Source: Melieria omissa | Taxonomy: Eukaryota; Arthropoda; Insecta; Diptera; Ulidiidae | Assembly (NCBI GenBank): GCA_963971225.1 | Contig: OZ020269.1 | Span: 1,798,001 to 1,862,000 of the forward strand | Reading direction: 5' to 3' | Length of the DNA: 64,000 nucleotides | Shown here: piece after piece, positions 12,382 to 23,840 of the stretch | Layout of the letters: the number at the start of each line of letters is the position of its first letter | How positions within the stretch are numbered: position 1 is the first letter of the stretch | Program-made: the position numbers and the translations under genes | Notes under the pieces: model-generated | What the model saw: the letters and a program-made list of their open reading frames with translations, nothing else | Told to the model about the DNA's origin: nothing | The model's database searches: none

Positions 12382-12880
12382 AGCGGCCTTTAGACGGTCG
12401 CACATGTCCGCAATCATGTGCGGCGCGACGAGAAGAATGACCGTGTAAACGCAAGAAATTCGTGTCGTCGGACATGTGCGACGGTTTTCAAAAGTTTTTG
12501 ATTTCTCTGCCGGCGTGACGCACATGTGCGACCGTGTAAACGGCTGTGTGACGCACATAGTGCATTTTGTCATTCGATCGGTAGACAGCGAACAGTGAGG
12601 ATGGCGTCGCAAAGAAATGAAATGTTGGGGAAGGAGTTCATTCAAGTGTATAGACACCATCCCGAACTGTGGAAAGTGAAAAGCGAAGAATATAAAAATA
12701 AATGTAAAAGAAACGCAGCATATGAGGTGCTTTTATGCAAATTTAAAGAAATTGATGCGAAAGCGCATACCATGTTGCTTCGTTGGCAGCAGCGAGACAA
12801 CTGAAGTGTGCGCACATGTTTGACCGTGTAAACGCTCATCGCACATGATTGCAAACATGTGCGACCGTCTAAAGGCCGCT
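12382..12880 (+). mobile_element. Short PIF/Harbinger-type element carrying a MADF ORF
   Basis: Inverted termini begin AGCGGCCTTTAGACGGTC (26 perfect bases, about 41 with two mismatches) at 12382-12422 and 12840-12880. The flanks carry TAT (12379-12381 and 12881-12883), a 3-bp duplication. Inner repeats of GACCGTGTAAACG and CACATGTGCG in both orientations resemble binding sites for the element's own DNA-binding protein. It lies 11 bp beyond the hAT MITE's target duplication. Harbinger targets are usually TTA/TAA, so TAT is slightly off; the MADF ORF inside is the main reason for this family call. Confidence 0.65.
12601..12804 (+). CDS. Small MADF-domain protein inside a Harbinger-like element
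   Basis: The 67-residue ORF from the ATG at 12601 reads MASQRNEMLG, then EFIQVYRHHPELW...YKNKCKRNAAYEVL. This is the MADF (Myb/SANT-like) DNA-binding pattern: an aromatic-rich first helix ending in P-x-L-W, then Y-K-N/D, then the recognition helix. In PIF/Harbinger elements a MADF/Myb-like protein is the partner that brings the transposase to the DNA. The protein ends just after the first helices of the usual 80-90-residue domain, with IDAKAH as a possible last helix, and no second exon is evident. Kept intact between short termini, it may be functional or the residue of an internal deletion that removed the transposase. Confidence 0.6.
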   Translation: MASQRNEMLGKEFIQVYRHHPELWKVKSEEYKNKCKRNAAYEVLLCKFKEIDAKAHTMLLRWQQRDN

Positions 12881-12894
12881 TATGTTTATTTTCT

Positions 12895-13160
12895 TTGCAT
12901 CTACTCACATGTTACGCCGAAGTTACAGAGAGTTCTACTGTTAGTAACAGAGCGTTTGCTTGTATGAGATGCGCGTTCTATATTACCACTAAGCAAATAA
13001 ACACATAGAGGTACCACGCAGTACAAAATTTTTCGGCCACGCAAATCTAGCACAGTAGGTCCCACACGTACTTCGGCTATACGAAGTTTTGTCGCTGGCT
13101 TCGCCAAACTTCAATTTTCGAAGTTCATCTTCATTCTTTGTGGGATATTCGACAAGGAAC
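12895..13160 (-). repeat. Repeat R fragment, inverted, uninterrupted
   Basis: The complement of this stretch contains AGCCGAAGTACGTGTGGGAC and CCTCTATGTGTTTATTTG followed by CTTAGTGGTAATATAGAAC. These match 16969-17040 plus 17668-17700 and, further on, the start of R copy 1. It gives the empty target site for the Harbinger MITE at 17041-17664. Confidence 0.65.
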
Positions 13161-13699
13161 ATCAATTGCAAGCTGTGCTGTGCTGATGAGCACCAAACGG
13201 CGCGCCGCGGCGTATCGTTTGCAAATTCGAATATGCAAGGGTGTGTGTCCGTGTGAAAATAAATGTGCGTGTTGCTTGTGTATGCGCTGAGGTGAATGAA
13301 AACAATACGAGCAACTGCACAAGATAAAAAGCAAATTGAATTTCCATGGCTTTCGGTTCTGCTATGAAAAATGAACCATGTGAATTCGCAAAGGCGTACA
13401 GTAGAGTGTGCGTTCCTATTGAAAAAAAACTAAAAACATGAATTTCTGCTGTGCAATGTTGGCATTCATGTAGGCTACGTTGCCTTCTGGCCTAATAAAA
13501 TTCATACCGATAAATTTTTCAAATTCATATATTAACAGCAACATATTACTATTTATTATTATCATTTCCTTAAAATTTATATTATTTAGTAATTTTATGT
13601 GTTCTTTAGTATTTTTATTTTATTGTTATTTTTCGTTTTACTTGCAATTTGCTCTCTTAACCATGTGCAATTTTTTCTTAGCAAAATTATTAAAAGTAA
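13161..13699. other. Non-coding stretch
   Basis: No gene, repeat termini or RNA are recognised. From about 13480 the sequence is very AT-rich; an open frame there (13480-13902) is low-complexity and runs into the Helitron, so it is not taken as coding. Confidence 0.4.
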
Positions 13700-14561
13700 T
13701 CTATATATATAAAAGAGAGTGGCAGTATGTGTGTGACCGCATCACGCTCAAACGGAACGGCCGATTTTCATGGGGTTTGTTTTGTTCGATTCGTATTAAG
13801 TCAGTTCAGGTTCGTGCCAAAAGAAAATTCCAGAAAATCTATTGGGAAACTCGGAAAATCCATGCCATCTTTGACCGTGAATTTTTTCATATTTTCAGAT
13901 AATAACTTTGGAACCATAAGTCACACATCAATTAAATTCACTACGAACTTACTATTTAGTCATGTCCTGCGACAGAGGGAATGGGGCGGGTATTGGACGA
14001 GGGGGCATGGCACCACTCATACAAGCTAAATCTTAATAATGGAATATCTTTGAAATTGTAAGGCGCACAGCATTGAAATATGGTATAGCGTCGACCCATA
14101 GATGAGTCATTCTACTGGTAAGATTTGATGGGCGTTGGACAAGGGGCGTGGCACATTTTTTGTGACCCAAATATTTCGCTGAACTATAAGTCGCACAGCA
14201 ATGAAATTAAGCACGAACCTACCATTTATTCAAATCTTTCGACAGAGGGGATGGTGCGGGTATTGAACAAGGGGGCGTGGCATCACCTATATAACTTAAA
14301 TCTATATATAAACGTGTCTGGGTATAGTGAACACCCTATGTAGTGAACACTTCAATATAGTGAACGCCAAAATTTTTACATGGAGTAGCATGGGCTGAGG
14401 ACAACAGCACTGAATATGTTGGTATACAAGGGTAATCTACGAAAAAGCGGTTCAAAAGTAACTTTGTGAACGCAAGAAGCAAACGCCTATTCGCCATTTC
14501 TTTCAATAAGCATACATTAATATTTTCCTACGTGCGGGACGAAGTTCGCCGGGTCAGCTAG
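13700..14561 (+). mobile_element. Non-autonomous Helitron (862 bp)
   Basis: The 5' end reads TCTATATATATAAAAGAG directly after A. The 3' end reads GAAGTTCGCCGGGTCAGCTAG followed by T, with a small CGAAGTTCG hairpin before the CTAG. TC...CTRR ends and A/T insertion without target duplication are Helitron hallmarks. Inside are three degenerate copies of a unit with GACAGAGGG, GCGGGTATTG and GGGGGCGTGGCA (about 13970, 14120 and 14240). No Rep/helicase sequence is present. Confidence 0.8.
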
Positions 14562-14739
14562 TCTAATATAAATTGCTCATGTTCCCAACAAGTAGACGGT
14601 TCTGAAAATCCCATTTTGTATTCATCTACTTTGTTACGATTGTACTGATTGTACAAAAGCTTTTTTATATTGGAGGAATGAGGGTTTTCCTTAAAAAACG
14701 TATGAAATGTGTTGTAAAGGATTTTTGAAACAAAAAAAA

Positions 14740-15600
14740 TTAGTCGATTGGAGCTTTTAGTTTTAAACTACTGTTAAAATAGTTGAAATTTTTGAAAAAT
14801 ATAAACATTTCGTTTCTTTGTAAATTACAAAGCTCATCTTTTATTAACTTTTTGCAGTTATGACAGTCAAATTTTTCAATAGTTTGCATCAATATGAAAC
14901 CAGAGGAATAACGAAGGGAACCATCACTCATATGTTCAAACAAACTGGTATTATTGTCAATTATTATAAATGAACCTTCGTCAGTTGGTTCACAATTGAA
15001 GGTTCCTGCCTTAAATGCTATTATTTTCATTAAGATCATTAACGCAAGAATATGGTCAAACTCAAAAAGTGAAGGATTATTGTTTGTAACTCCGCTTTTT
15101 CTTACCAAATAAAAAAGATTTTCAATAATCAAGATTTTCTTGATTAAGTCTTGATAATAAAAGAAAATTGGATTTTTCCGCCCAGATATCTTGTGAAAGA
15201 GACAAAACGGAAGTAATTGATAAAACTATACATTTTCAATAGTATACAGTTTTAGAATACTGACAACTTTTGACATAGTTTTTCATTTCCTTCAAATAAT
15301 TTTGGATATTGTTATTCTCACGAAGAGCTGATCGGAAAGGTTTTTTATCAAAAAGAACATGGCTATTCAAACAATCAAAAAGTCTGTTTGTTTTTTCAAT
15401 AAATATAGCTGTGGACGAAGCTTTTTCTTTGCAATCATTATAACAGCCATTTTCAACGAAAGATTTTATGGCTGCGGATACAGTATTGCTAAATATGAGT
15501 TGCGTATTTAACCTTCATTTTTTCAAATGAATTAGGATGAATATGCTTTGTTGTCAATTTGGGACAAAGGCGGGTTGAATTGTTTTTATCCAATTCATAA
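14740..15600 (-). pseudogene. P-element-type (THAP family) transposase relic
   Basis: Read on the minus strand from about 15600, the order is LCPKLTTKHIHPNSFEKMKV, then (one frameshift near 15505) VSAAIKSFVENG, TAIFIEKTNRLFDCLNS and KPFRSALREN. A stop-free ORF follows (15132-14740) with SDGSLRYSSGFIL and DCHNCKKLI. This matches the central and C-terminal layout of P-type transposases: the K-V-K-x-A block, the N-x-x-F-D-x-L-N-S block, then the G-Y/S-x-x-G segment with a C-x-x-C pair. The N-terminal THAP finger and first catalytic residues are absent. A frameshift and an in-frame stop between the two parts mark it as dead. No CATG termini were found beside it. Confidence 0.6.
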
Positions 15601-15656
15601 TAATTTTAATAATAATAATAATTGATTGGCACGACAGCCCGCTTACGCGAGACTAA

Positions 15657-16434
15657 TGGCCAAACTCCATAAAGCGCGTTGCAGGCGTATCGTTGTGTTT
15701 GGCGTTTCTCGTGTTTCGAGAAAAAGTTGAATCAGTGTATTTGTATGAAGCAAACTCCATGACTACGCCCGAAACGCGGCAAAAGTTGAACAATTTTCAA
15801 CTTTCTCTCGCGTTTCTCGCTAAACGACGTCAAACAGCTGACAGAGCTCCTAAAGATGTCATACATTATGTGGTTAAATGGTAATGCCGATAACAAACTT
15901 GTGTTATCGCAAAAGTCGGCTGCATTTATTTTACACGAAAGCTATTAAATACATTTCAGAAACATTTGAAATTCAATATTTTAACATAGAATGTGGAGAA
16001 ATTCGTAAAAATTAGCATAATTCTTTGACAGACGAAACTTAGTCTTCGCTGTATTGGAAATTCGATAGCTTATTCGTTGTCGATCGAATTTTGCTCATCC
16101 CTGTGAAATAAATTGCTACAAATTGAATTCAACTGAATCTTTTTTTATTTTTTGCAATGTTCGATATGCATTTAATGTGTTTAAAATGAAATCAGTAAAT
16201 TCTACAAAGTCTATAACGTCGTATAGCAATTTCATTTCGTTGTTTTTCACAATTCACAACGAAATCAATCAGCAGTTTGCCAATTAAAAACTAGCATCAA
16301 CTGACGTAAGAAGAAGAAGCTGACGCGTGAAACGCGCTTTATGGAGTTTGACCATTTGCAACGCGAATAACGAGAGAAACGCCATAACCCGACAAACCCC
16401 GAACGCCTGAAACGCGCTTTATGGAGTTTGGCCA
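15657..16434. mobile_element. PIF/Harbinger-type MITE (778 bp)
   Basis: Inverted termini TGGCCAAACTCCATAAAG extend to about 32 bases with one mismatch (15657-15688 and 16403-16434). They are flanked by TAA direct repeats (15654-15656 and 16435-16437). A second inner copy of the right terminus lies at about 16323-16360. The interior shows GTTTCTC/GAGAAAC words and no coding potential. Confidence 0.75.
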
Positions 16435-16437
16435 TAA

Positions 16438-17040
16438 GGCCTAGCTTCCCGCAACCACCCGTGTTGTGCGTGTGAATTTTGTACGCGGGTGGAAGGGACC
16501 TACAGTTTTATGCCGGTTCCGAACGGCAGGTTGGGAGCTTTTTCATAGGCAATTTTTACTCTCAGATCCAATTCATATAACCTGCAAATAATCGACCAAG
16601 AAAGATGTCCATCAGTCGAAGTTTCATCATCAGCAAATTTGTTGAAGCGAAAGCGATCGTCAACGAAAAAAAGGTATACACACAAAAATAAGCGCGAACA
16701 AGTGAAATTGTGTTGTTGCTTTTGTTGGCTTTTTTGGTGGTTGATTATTTCATTGCGTGTGAAGGCAACGCACACAATTTTGCGAATATTTTCAGCTAGC
16801 CGAAGTGCGTATGGGACCTGCTGCGCTGAAAGCAAGGCGCATAACAGCAACATCATCACAGCGCACAGTTGATGTGCGACTGACCACATCAACATAAAGC
16901 AAATTATGAAAGCTGACTTCGAATTGAGAAGTTTGCCGAAGTCATCGCGAATATGTTCGAATAGCCGAAGTGCGTATGGGACCTACTGCGCTGGTACGCA
17001 AATTTGTGCCAGTTGACACCTCTATGTGTTTATTTGCTTA
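16438..17040 (+). repeat. Unassigned stretch ending in a repeat R fragment
   Basis: From about 16880 to 17040 the sequence matches the complement of 12990-13160 and is part of repeat R. The word GCCGAAGTGCGTATGGGACC occurs twice (16800 and 16968), a partial tandem duplication. The earlier part holds CCACCCGTG...CGCGGGTGG (16456-16493), a hairpin. The minus-strand frame ending at 16500 has no domain I recognise. Confidence 0.45.
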
Positions 17041-17664
17041 GGGCGCTGTTATGCAGACGGTCAAATGACCGTCGGTCACGATACTTTTTACGCTCTCGTT
17101 TTGTTTTTTCTACTCTGTGCCAAAACCCTGTTATGCACACGGTCATTTGATCGCCGGTCACCAGTACACTTTTCGCTTACTTGCAGCACTTTTTCCGTAC
17201 TTTTTCATTTCGACGCTGCGTTTTTCTGTTCTTAGCAACACTGCCTGAACGAAGTCTTGTGAAATTAAATAAATAAAAATGGATATTGGCTTAGAAGCAC
17301 TTAAATTTGGCAACGCATACGCCAAAAAAGTTGTATTTTGGCGGGACGAACACAGGAGAGTCATCAGAAAGTGTTTACACAAATGTAAACAAACGATGAG
17401 GGTTGCTACGAACCATTTTTTCCGTCATTAGATACATATTTTCGCGACAAGTGTGCCATTTTGTTCCGAAAACACTTGTGTTGTGAATAATTTCACAACG
17501 CAACACTGTTTTGATCGCATGATTTGGCATCGAGAGCCTCATCATTTTTGACCGACGCGGTCAAATTTTACTCTCCCGCTCTCTCTCTCAATTTTTCATT
17601 TTACATTGAAGCAACAACAACTATCGTGACCGACGGTCATTTGACCGTCTGCATAACAGCGCCC
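17041..17664. mobile_element. PIF/Harbinger-type MITE (624 bp)
   Basis: A perfect 43-bp inverted repeat begins GGGCGCTGTTATGCAGAC (17041-17083 and 17622-17664). TTA is duplicated at 17038-17040 and 17665-17667. The related copy of repeat R at 12895-13160 reads straight through this site with a single TTA, which confirms the insertion. A diverged extra copy of the terminus sits at 17129-17163. CGGTCAAATGACCG palindromes at the ends may be protein-binding sites. Confidence 0.85.
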
Positions 17665-17700
17665 TTAGTGATATTACTTCATATTCTTTGGTAGTACACT

Positions 17701-18273
17701 TACATATTTTCTTCACAGTATAAAAAATCGCAAGGATTCATCAACTACTAAATCAAATACTAAGTTTCAAAACACATTAAGAATTTGATTTATAAAAAAG
17801 TAAAGAAACAATGTAATTCATATAATTTACATGTTTTTATTATATACTAACAGTAATTTGTTTGGTGGCAAAGCAATAATCGCTTAAGTCCTAAGCGACA
17901 ATCGTGTTTGACCACAGATTTACTTCTTTTTCGATGGACTTCAACGGTCAATCTTAACCAAAATGTACTTTATATAATAGTCGAATTATATTAGTAGGCG
18001 TGGTTTAGCATGATTACATATTTGCTGATATTTGCTCAAATAGGGAAAACCTGGCAAGATCTTTTCAACAATATAGTAGCTTAATATTTGCATATCTAGA
18101 ATACGTACAAGTTCTCGCCTAATGCAGCCCAATTTATAACTATTTGTCTACTCTAAAAACCCCAAATTGAAGATATTTTTATAAAAAAAAAAATTTTTGG
18201 TAGACGGGTTTTAAAATACCTGAAGTTTAAAAATCCATAAAAAAAATTGTGTGTTATTAAATTTTTTTATTAA
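17701..18273. other. AT-rich stretch, nothing recognised
   Basis: No gene or repeat termini are seen. The 3' part directly precedes the LINE reading frame and may be its 5' region, but it has stops in all frames. Confidence 0.4.
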
Positions 18274-21221
18274 TATCCCTCGAATATTACTTTTAGCACT
18301 TCAAGAGACAAGTCGATTTTTCTTGCAACATCTCATATGGAGTATGACGTGATTATTCTGGTGGAGACATGGTTAAATGGGGATTTTGGTGATGGAGAAT
18401 TTTTCAACCAATCACTTTACCAAGTCTATCGTAAGGATAGAGATTCAACAAAAACAGGGTGCCAACGAGGTGGTGGTGTACTTATTGCAGTTAAACGTAC
18501 GTTGCGCTCCTTTGCGCACGAACTGTTTGATAATGATACCTTGCTTGACCAGCTATGTGTTTCTATTTCTGGTTCACCGGAGCAGTTAGTTATCTGCGTT
18601 TCTTATATTCCGCCTAATAGCTCTGACTCATTATATTCAGCTCATGTTAATAATATCTTAAATCTGCCGGATCTAGATAAAGCAAATGTGCACTTCTGTG
18701 TTTTGGGAGATTTTAATCTCAGTAAACTCTCGTGGTCCTATTCTGATGCAGAGAATAAATTAACTCCATCGAATGTGACTGCTGCTCATGAGATACTTCT
18801 AATTGACAGTTTTTGCTGCTTTGACCTTGTGCAAATTAATAAATTTTTTAACAAACTGAATCGTTTGTTAGACTTAATTTTCTTAAGTGACGCTGTCAAA
18901 CACACTCTGGCCGAATGTATGTTCCCGATATCTCCATCAGACATGCATCATGTGCCGCTGGTGCTCCATGTTGAATTTTATGAATTTTTAAAATTACCAA
19001 ATTCTTCGGATAGGCGGAATTTTAACTTTAAAATTTGTGATTTTGATATCCTAAATAACTTTATCGGTAGTTCTGATTGGATTAATAAGTTTACTAACTT
19101 TGATACTGCTTCATGCTTTGATATATTTTGCAATGAGCTATATGACGCTTGTTGCAGATGGGTTCCTTTGGTCAAACCAAAAGTTTACAAGTTACCCTGG
19201 TACACTAAAGAATTGAAAAAATTGAAGAATTTAAGAAATAAATTTTACAATCGCTTCAAGACGTCTAATGATGCAAATGATAAAAACGTATTCCTAAACT
19301 ATTCAAAGGAATTCGCTGTTCTCGACAGATTTTTGTTTAATAACTATATCTTAAACTTTGAAACCAGTATTAAAAGCAACCCAAAAGCCTTTTGGCAGTT
19401 TATTCAATCTAAAAAATCGCATTCGGACATCCCTTCCTTAATGGCTTATAATGGAGTTTCTTCGAATTCTGCGCTTGGTATCGCAAACCTATTTGCTAAT
19501 TTTTTTATGTCAAATTTCGCAACGGATTCAGAGTCAATTGACAGCTCCATATTAGACAATATTCACTCGTCGTTTGAGTTTGGATCTTTGAAAATCACGG
19601 AAGATGATGTCATGGCAGGTATCATGAAACTAAAGCTTTCTGCTAAGGCAGATAGTGATGGCTTCTCTTCTCTGTTTTTCAAAAATTGTGCTTCTACAAT
19701 TTGTAAGCCTCTGTGTCATATTTTTAATCTCTCTTTGTCTTCTGGTGACTTCATTGGAAGATGGAAAATTGCGCATATTACTCCAGTGTTTAAAAATGGG
19801 TGCAAAAATGATATTTCAAACTATCGCCCAATTTCGAAACTTTCAACCGTGTCAAAATTGTTTGAAGTAATTGTGAAGGAATACTTGGTTTTTCCTCTCT
19901 CTAGAATTATCTCCCTTAATCAGCATGGATTCATCGCTGGCCGGTCCACAGTAACTAACCTAGCTGTTTTCACTGAATACTGCTTCTCAGCTTTTGAAGA
20001 GAGACTTCAAGTTGACACTATTTACACTGATTTCTCGAAAGCTTTTGACAAAGTATCACACAAACTTCTTACTTTGAAATTGGAGAGGCTTGGTTTTCAT
20101 TCTTCTTTCTTGAAATGGATACACTCTTACCTATGTGGTAGATTTTGCCATGTTGTTGTGGATAGCATAAAGTCGAAGTCTTTTGCTGCCACATCTGGTG
20201 TTCCCCAAGGAAGCATCCTTGGGCCGTTATTTTTTCTGTTGTTTATAAACGATATCGAGTCTTGCTTTTGCAACACAAATTTCCTTTTGTATGCAGATGA
20301 TCTTAAGATCTTTCTTAAAACTCGCTGTGTTAGTGATGTGGCACGTATTCAAACTGACTTGGATAGTCTGAATATCTGGTGCCTAAAAAATCACTTAGCT
20401 CTTAATGTTAAAAAATGCTATCACATAACCTTTTCGAAATTGAATAATAATACTCACACTTTTTTTTCCATTGCAAATAATCGCCTTAAAGATGTTAATG
20501 AGATATCCGACTTGGGAGTACTGCTCGACTCCAAATTGACTTTTGTCAATCACATAAATAATATAATCCCTAAAGCATATGCTATGTTAGCCTTTATACG
20601 TCGAAACTGCTCTGATTTTAAGGACCCCTATACATACAAGCTTCTATACTCTGCTTTCGTGAGGTCCAGGCTAGAATACGCTGCTTTTATTTGGAATCCG
20701 TTCTATGCTGTTCATATTAATCGCCTCGAAAGAGTACAGAAGAAATTTCTAAAATTTGCCCTATTCTCACTAAATTTTCATGAACCGATTCCTTCGTATA
20801 AGTCACGTTGCTTACTTATAAATTTGAAATCATTAGAATCGAGGCGCATGGTAAATTCATTATTATTCGTATATGTCGTCATTTGTGGCAGTACCAAGTG
20901 CCCTGCTTTACTTAGTCTTATAAACTTCTTCGTTCCAATCAGAACTACTCGCACAAATAAATTATTTGTAGTAAAGCATTACAAGACGAACTATGCTTAT
21001 AATCAACCGCTTGCTAGATCATTAATGCAATTAAATAATTTGGCTTGCAGCAATGATGTCGATTTCTCCATTCCAAAACCAAAATTTAAAGAATTAATTA
21101 ATATGTTTTTTACTTAGCGCAATTGTTATTCTAATTCTTAAGTTATGTTACTTTTTGTATTTTTTCTAGCCTGTAGATATTTTTGTATTTCGATTGGCTT
21201 AAATAAATAAATAAATAAATA
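18274..21221 (+). CDS. LINE (Jockey/CR1-like) ORF2: endonuclease plus reverse transcriptase, 5' truncated
   Basis: The frame is open from 18274, with a first ATG at 18337, to the TAA at 21115-21117: 926 residues from that Met with no stop. The N-terminal part carries an APE-type endonuclease lacking its first motifs (VETWLNGDF, RGGGVLIAVK, GDFNLS, then the SDMHHVPLVL end motif). The reverse transcriptase follows with FSKAFDKVSH, SGVPQGSILGPLFF and LLYADDLKIF (catalytic YADD near residue 652). The C-terminal YKSRCLLINL region matches the maturase-like end of such LINEs. The 3' tail at 21200-21221 is (AAAT)n. No ORF1 is present, so the copy is 5' truncated. The intact long ORF suggests recent insertion, next to the hAT MITE at 21222. 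Confidence 0.85.
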
Positions 21222-21937
21222 ACGCGAAACTGGCAGGGGAAATGATTTGCAGACCATTTTTTGCTTTTTACAATCGTCCGATAGTGTACGGGTATTTTTA
21301 CTCTAACATTCGCACAGCACCGGTTGCCAGTCAATTGTTTGCATCTTAAAGTGATAACTTTTCTTATTTGCTGTAAATATAACGTTGCGAAAAACCTTGT
21401 TTTACTGGTCGAAGTCATTTTGATTGTTACCCGTACCAACAGAAAGCATAAATAAATTATTTCAGACGGTAAAGTCAGCAGATATTCGGTTGCTTTTTCA
21501 TTCAGTTCATGTCTCATTGAGTTTGCCGTTTCTAGTGCAGCAAGAAACAGTGATGGCAAGTTGAACTCTTTTCAAACGCAGAGCTGCAACACAAGCAATT
21601 CAAACGTGAAGGCTTTGAGGGCAATCAGCAACAACTGAAGTTAAATCATATTCAAACACGTTGGAACATACTTATGACGTTTTTCAGCAACAACATTTTT
21701 TTTGCAATCAATTTCCTATAAACGTACTACAGAATGAAAGAAAAAAAAACAATTATTTCATTTGCAAATAATCTTCGAACGCACCAGCAGCCCTTGCCCT
21801 GACTTTTGTATGGCGAATTTGCTGTACGAACCTTAATCAACTCTGGGGCCTGGTTTGACCGAATTTGCGACTCTGGGGCCTGGTTTGACCGAATTAGCAA
21901 CCGTGACTCCTCTCAGTTTCGCGTCATGTAGTCATTG
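21222..21937 (-). mobile_element. hAT-type MITE, inverted copy 1, left end lost
   Basis: It is the reverse complement of 28079-28779 with few differences. Its right end (complement CAATGACTACATGACGCG, ending at 21937) is intact. The left end starts inside the terminus at ACGCGAAACTG, where the LINE tail abuts. A 30-bp tandem duplication of CTCTGGGGCCTGGTTTGACC is present near 21840-21900 and absent from the other copy. A reading frame starting MPSLFLAALETANS (from 21559 leftwards) is shared with the other copy. Confidence 0.7.
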
Positions 21938-22221
21938 GTTCGGTAACATGTTTGTATAATCTTTTCTTAAAATTACGGTTGCCACTCAACTAAAATTTTT
22001 TGTACCAAAATTTTCTCAAAAAAGGCCAAAAGTGGAAAACTGGTTTTTTAACATCGAAGCAAAACATAACTTTGGTATCGTAATTTTGTTTGCTTGTACG
22101 TTTATATCTCAGAAAATAGTAGTATAATCGGCCTGTGGGTAGTACGGTAGTACTAATGACGAAATAGTAGCAAAATAGTACTATAGTAGTACGTTCGGCA
22201 GCACTGCCGCGCACCACACAC

Positions 22222-22489
22222 CATGATACAAAAATATACAGGTAGATTCAATCGACAAAATTAAAAGTCATTTGCTTTTTTGACAAATAAAAATAAAATT
22301 TTAAGGGTGCAAAAACAAGTAAAAAATAGAGAAACTGAATGATATACTACATAACTGATTGTGTGTAATTGCAGCTCTGTAGCAAAAATAAAAATAGTAG
22401 TACAAAATTTGTAAACAAATATTTTTTTCCAATTGTCAATTTTATTTTTATCTGTCGCATTGAAACTACCTGTATATTTTTGTATCATG
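22222..22489. mobile_element. P-superfamily-like MITE (268 bp)
   Basis: Inverted termini CATGATACAAAAATATAC run 24 perfect bases, 30 of 31 allowing one mismatch (22222-22252 and 22459-22489). They are flanked by the exact 8-bp repeat CCACACAC (22214-22221 and 22490-22497). The CATG start, terminal length near 31 and 8-bp duplication fit the P superfamily, although the inner terminal sequence differs from the other copies. The target is a simple AC-rich word, which slightly weakens the duplication evidence. Non-coding. Confidence 0.65.
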
Positions 22490-22497
22490 CCACACAC

Positions 22498-23840
22498 TGT
22501 GGTTGTTGTTGTTGGGCAACAAAGCGATCATGGTTGCCACTCGCCTAAAATTTTTTCTACCAAAATCTTTTATAAAAAGTTACCAAAAGTTACAAATTTT
22601 TTTTATTGACAAAACAATGCATTTCATAACAAAGGTACAAAACATAGTTCAATTTACTGCTAAGCTCATCACATGTACACCTACGGTCAGAATTATAGCA
22701 TTCCTAAGTTTAAGCGCACGACGCAGGAACAACTAAAGCATTTTTTGCAGTTTATCAAGGCGCATTTGAACACAAAATTTGAATTTTATAAGCTTTATGT
22801 GCTTGTCACCTGCTCCTACGGAGGTAACAAATTTCGTAGCGATTGACGCCTTTTGAGCTTTTGAATTTGCTCCAGAATACCAAAAAGTGACAATTGTTAC
22901 CAAGTATTCGATTGTTACCGAGGTGAATATTGGTACGGTTGCCAGAATAGGGTTGTAAAAGTAAGGCTGTCTTCTTAAACATCCCTATGCTAAGCAGTGA
23001 TGCTCTATCACTACTATCGTGATGCCAGTTAGGTATGCAGTCGTGATATATTGCATACATTTATGTGTTGCACTGCTTGGTTTACGAATGGTTCTGATGC
23101 AAGCAAATACTGCAAAATGGACGCACAGCAAAAGCGAAAAAGAACTGCGAAACAATATTAATATTGCAAACTTTCAATACTATTTTGAGTAATACGTGAG
23201 TATGCGTCGAGCAGGTCTTTGGCATTTTACAAAATAAATTTAGAATCTTAAGTTCCATTGATGTAAAAAACATGAAACTAGTTAAGCATATAATAATTTC
23301 TTGTATGATTCTTCATAATATAATAACAAGTTCCGAAGGTCCTGGAGAATTGAATTTTGAATATACTGAAAGTCAAACCAATTCCAGAAATGAAACCGTT
23401 AACAGCGAAATTCATGTCAATGCATCGTCGATAATTATTAATTAATTTCAACTGTGTTACAAAACGTTCGCAATGTTGGTCGATGTTAGTTAATCGAATA
23501 GTAGAAGTGTGCCAACAATGCTGCCATTGAACCGGGCTGAAGGCACTGTTGCCAGTGCTGCGTATTTAATGTATAAAACAAGGTGTGATATAAATTTATA
23601 AATAAAAAAACCAATTTTCTTGTCTATTACTTCAAATCAATTTTTGATTGCAAGAGTTACCAAAATGAAAATAAAGTTACCAAACAGTTTAAAAGTTACC
23701 AATTGTGGCAACCATGAAAGCGATGTGCAGTTTGCATGTTGGTGGTGGCTCGTGCTTGCTCTCCGCTTGCTTTTTTACAAACACAAGAACAAGAATTGGA
23801 CAGGCAAAGTTTGCATAAAAAAATTGATTGAGCGAACGCC
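22498..23840. other. Non-coding stretch with short dispersed words
   Basis: No gene is recognised. The sentence-like repeat GGTTGCCACTC...CTAAAATTTTTT...TACCAAAA occurs at about 21980 and again at 22530, on either side of the P-like MITE. This indicates an old tandem or dispersed duplication. The remaining sequence gives only short frames. Confidence 0.4.

Noticed and set aside
13480..13902. 140-codon plus-strand frame
   Set aside because: Low-complexity AT-rich translation that crosses the Helitron 5' boundary.
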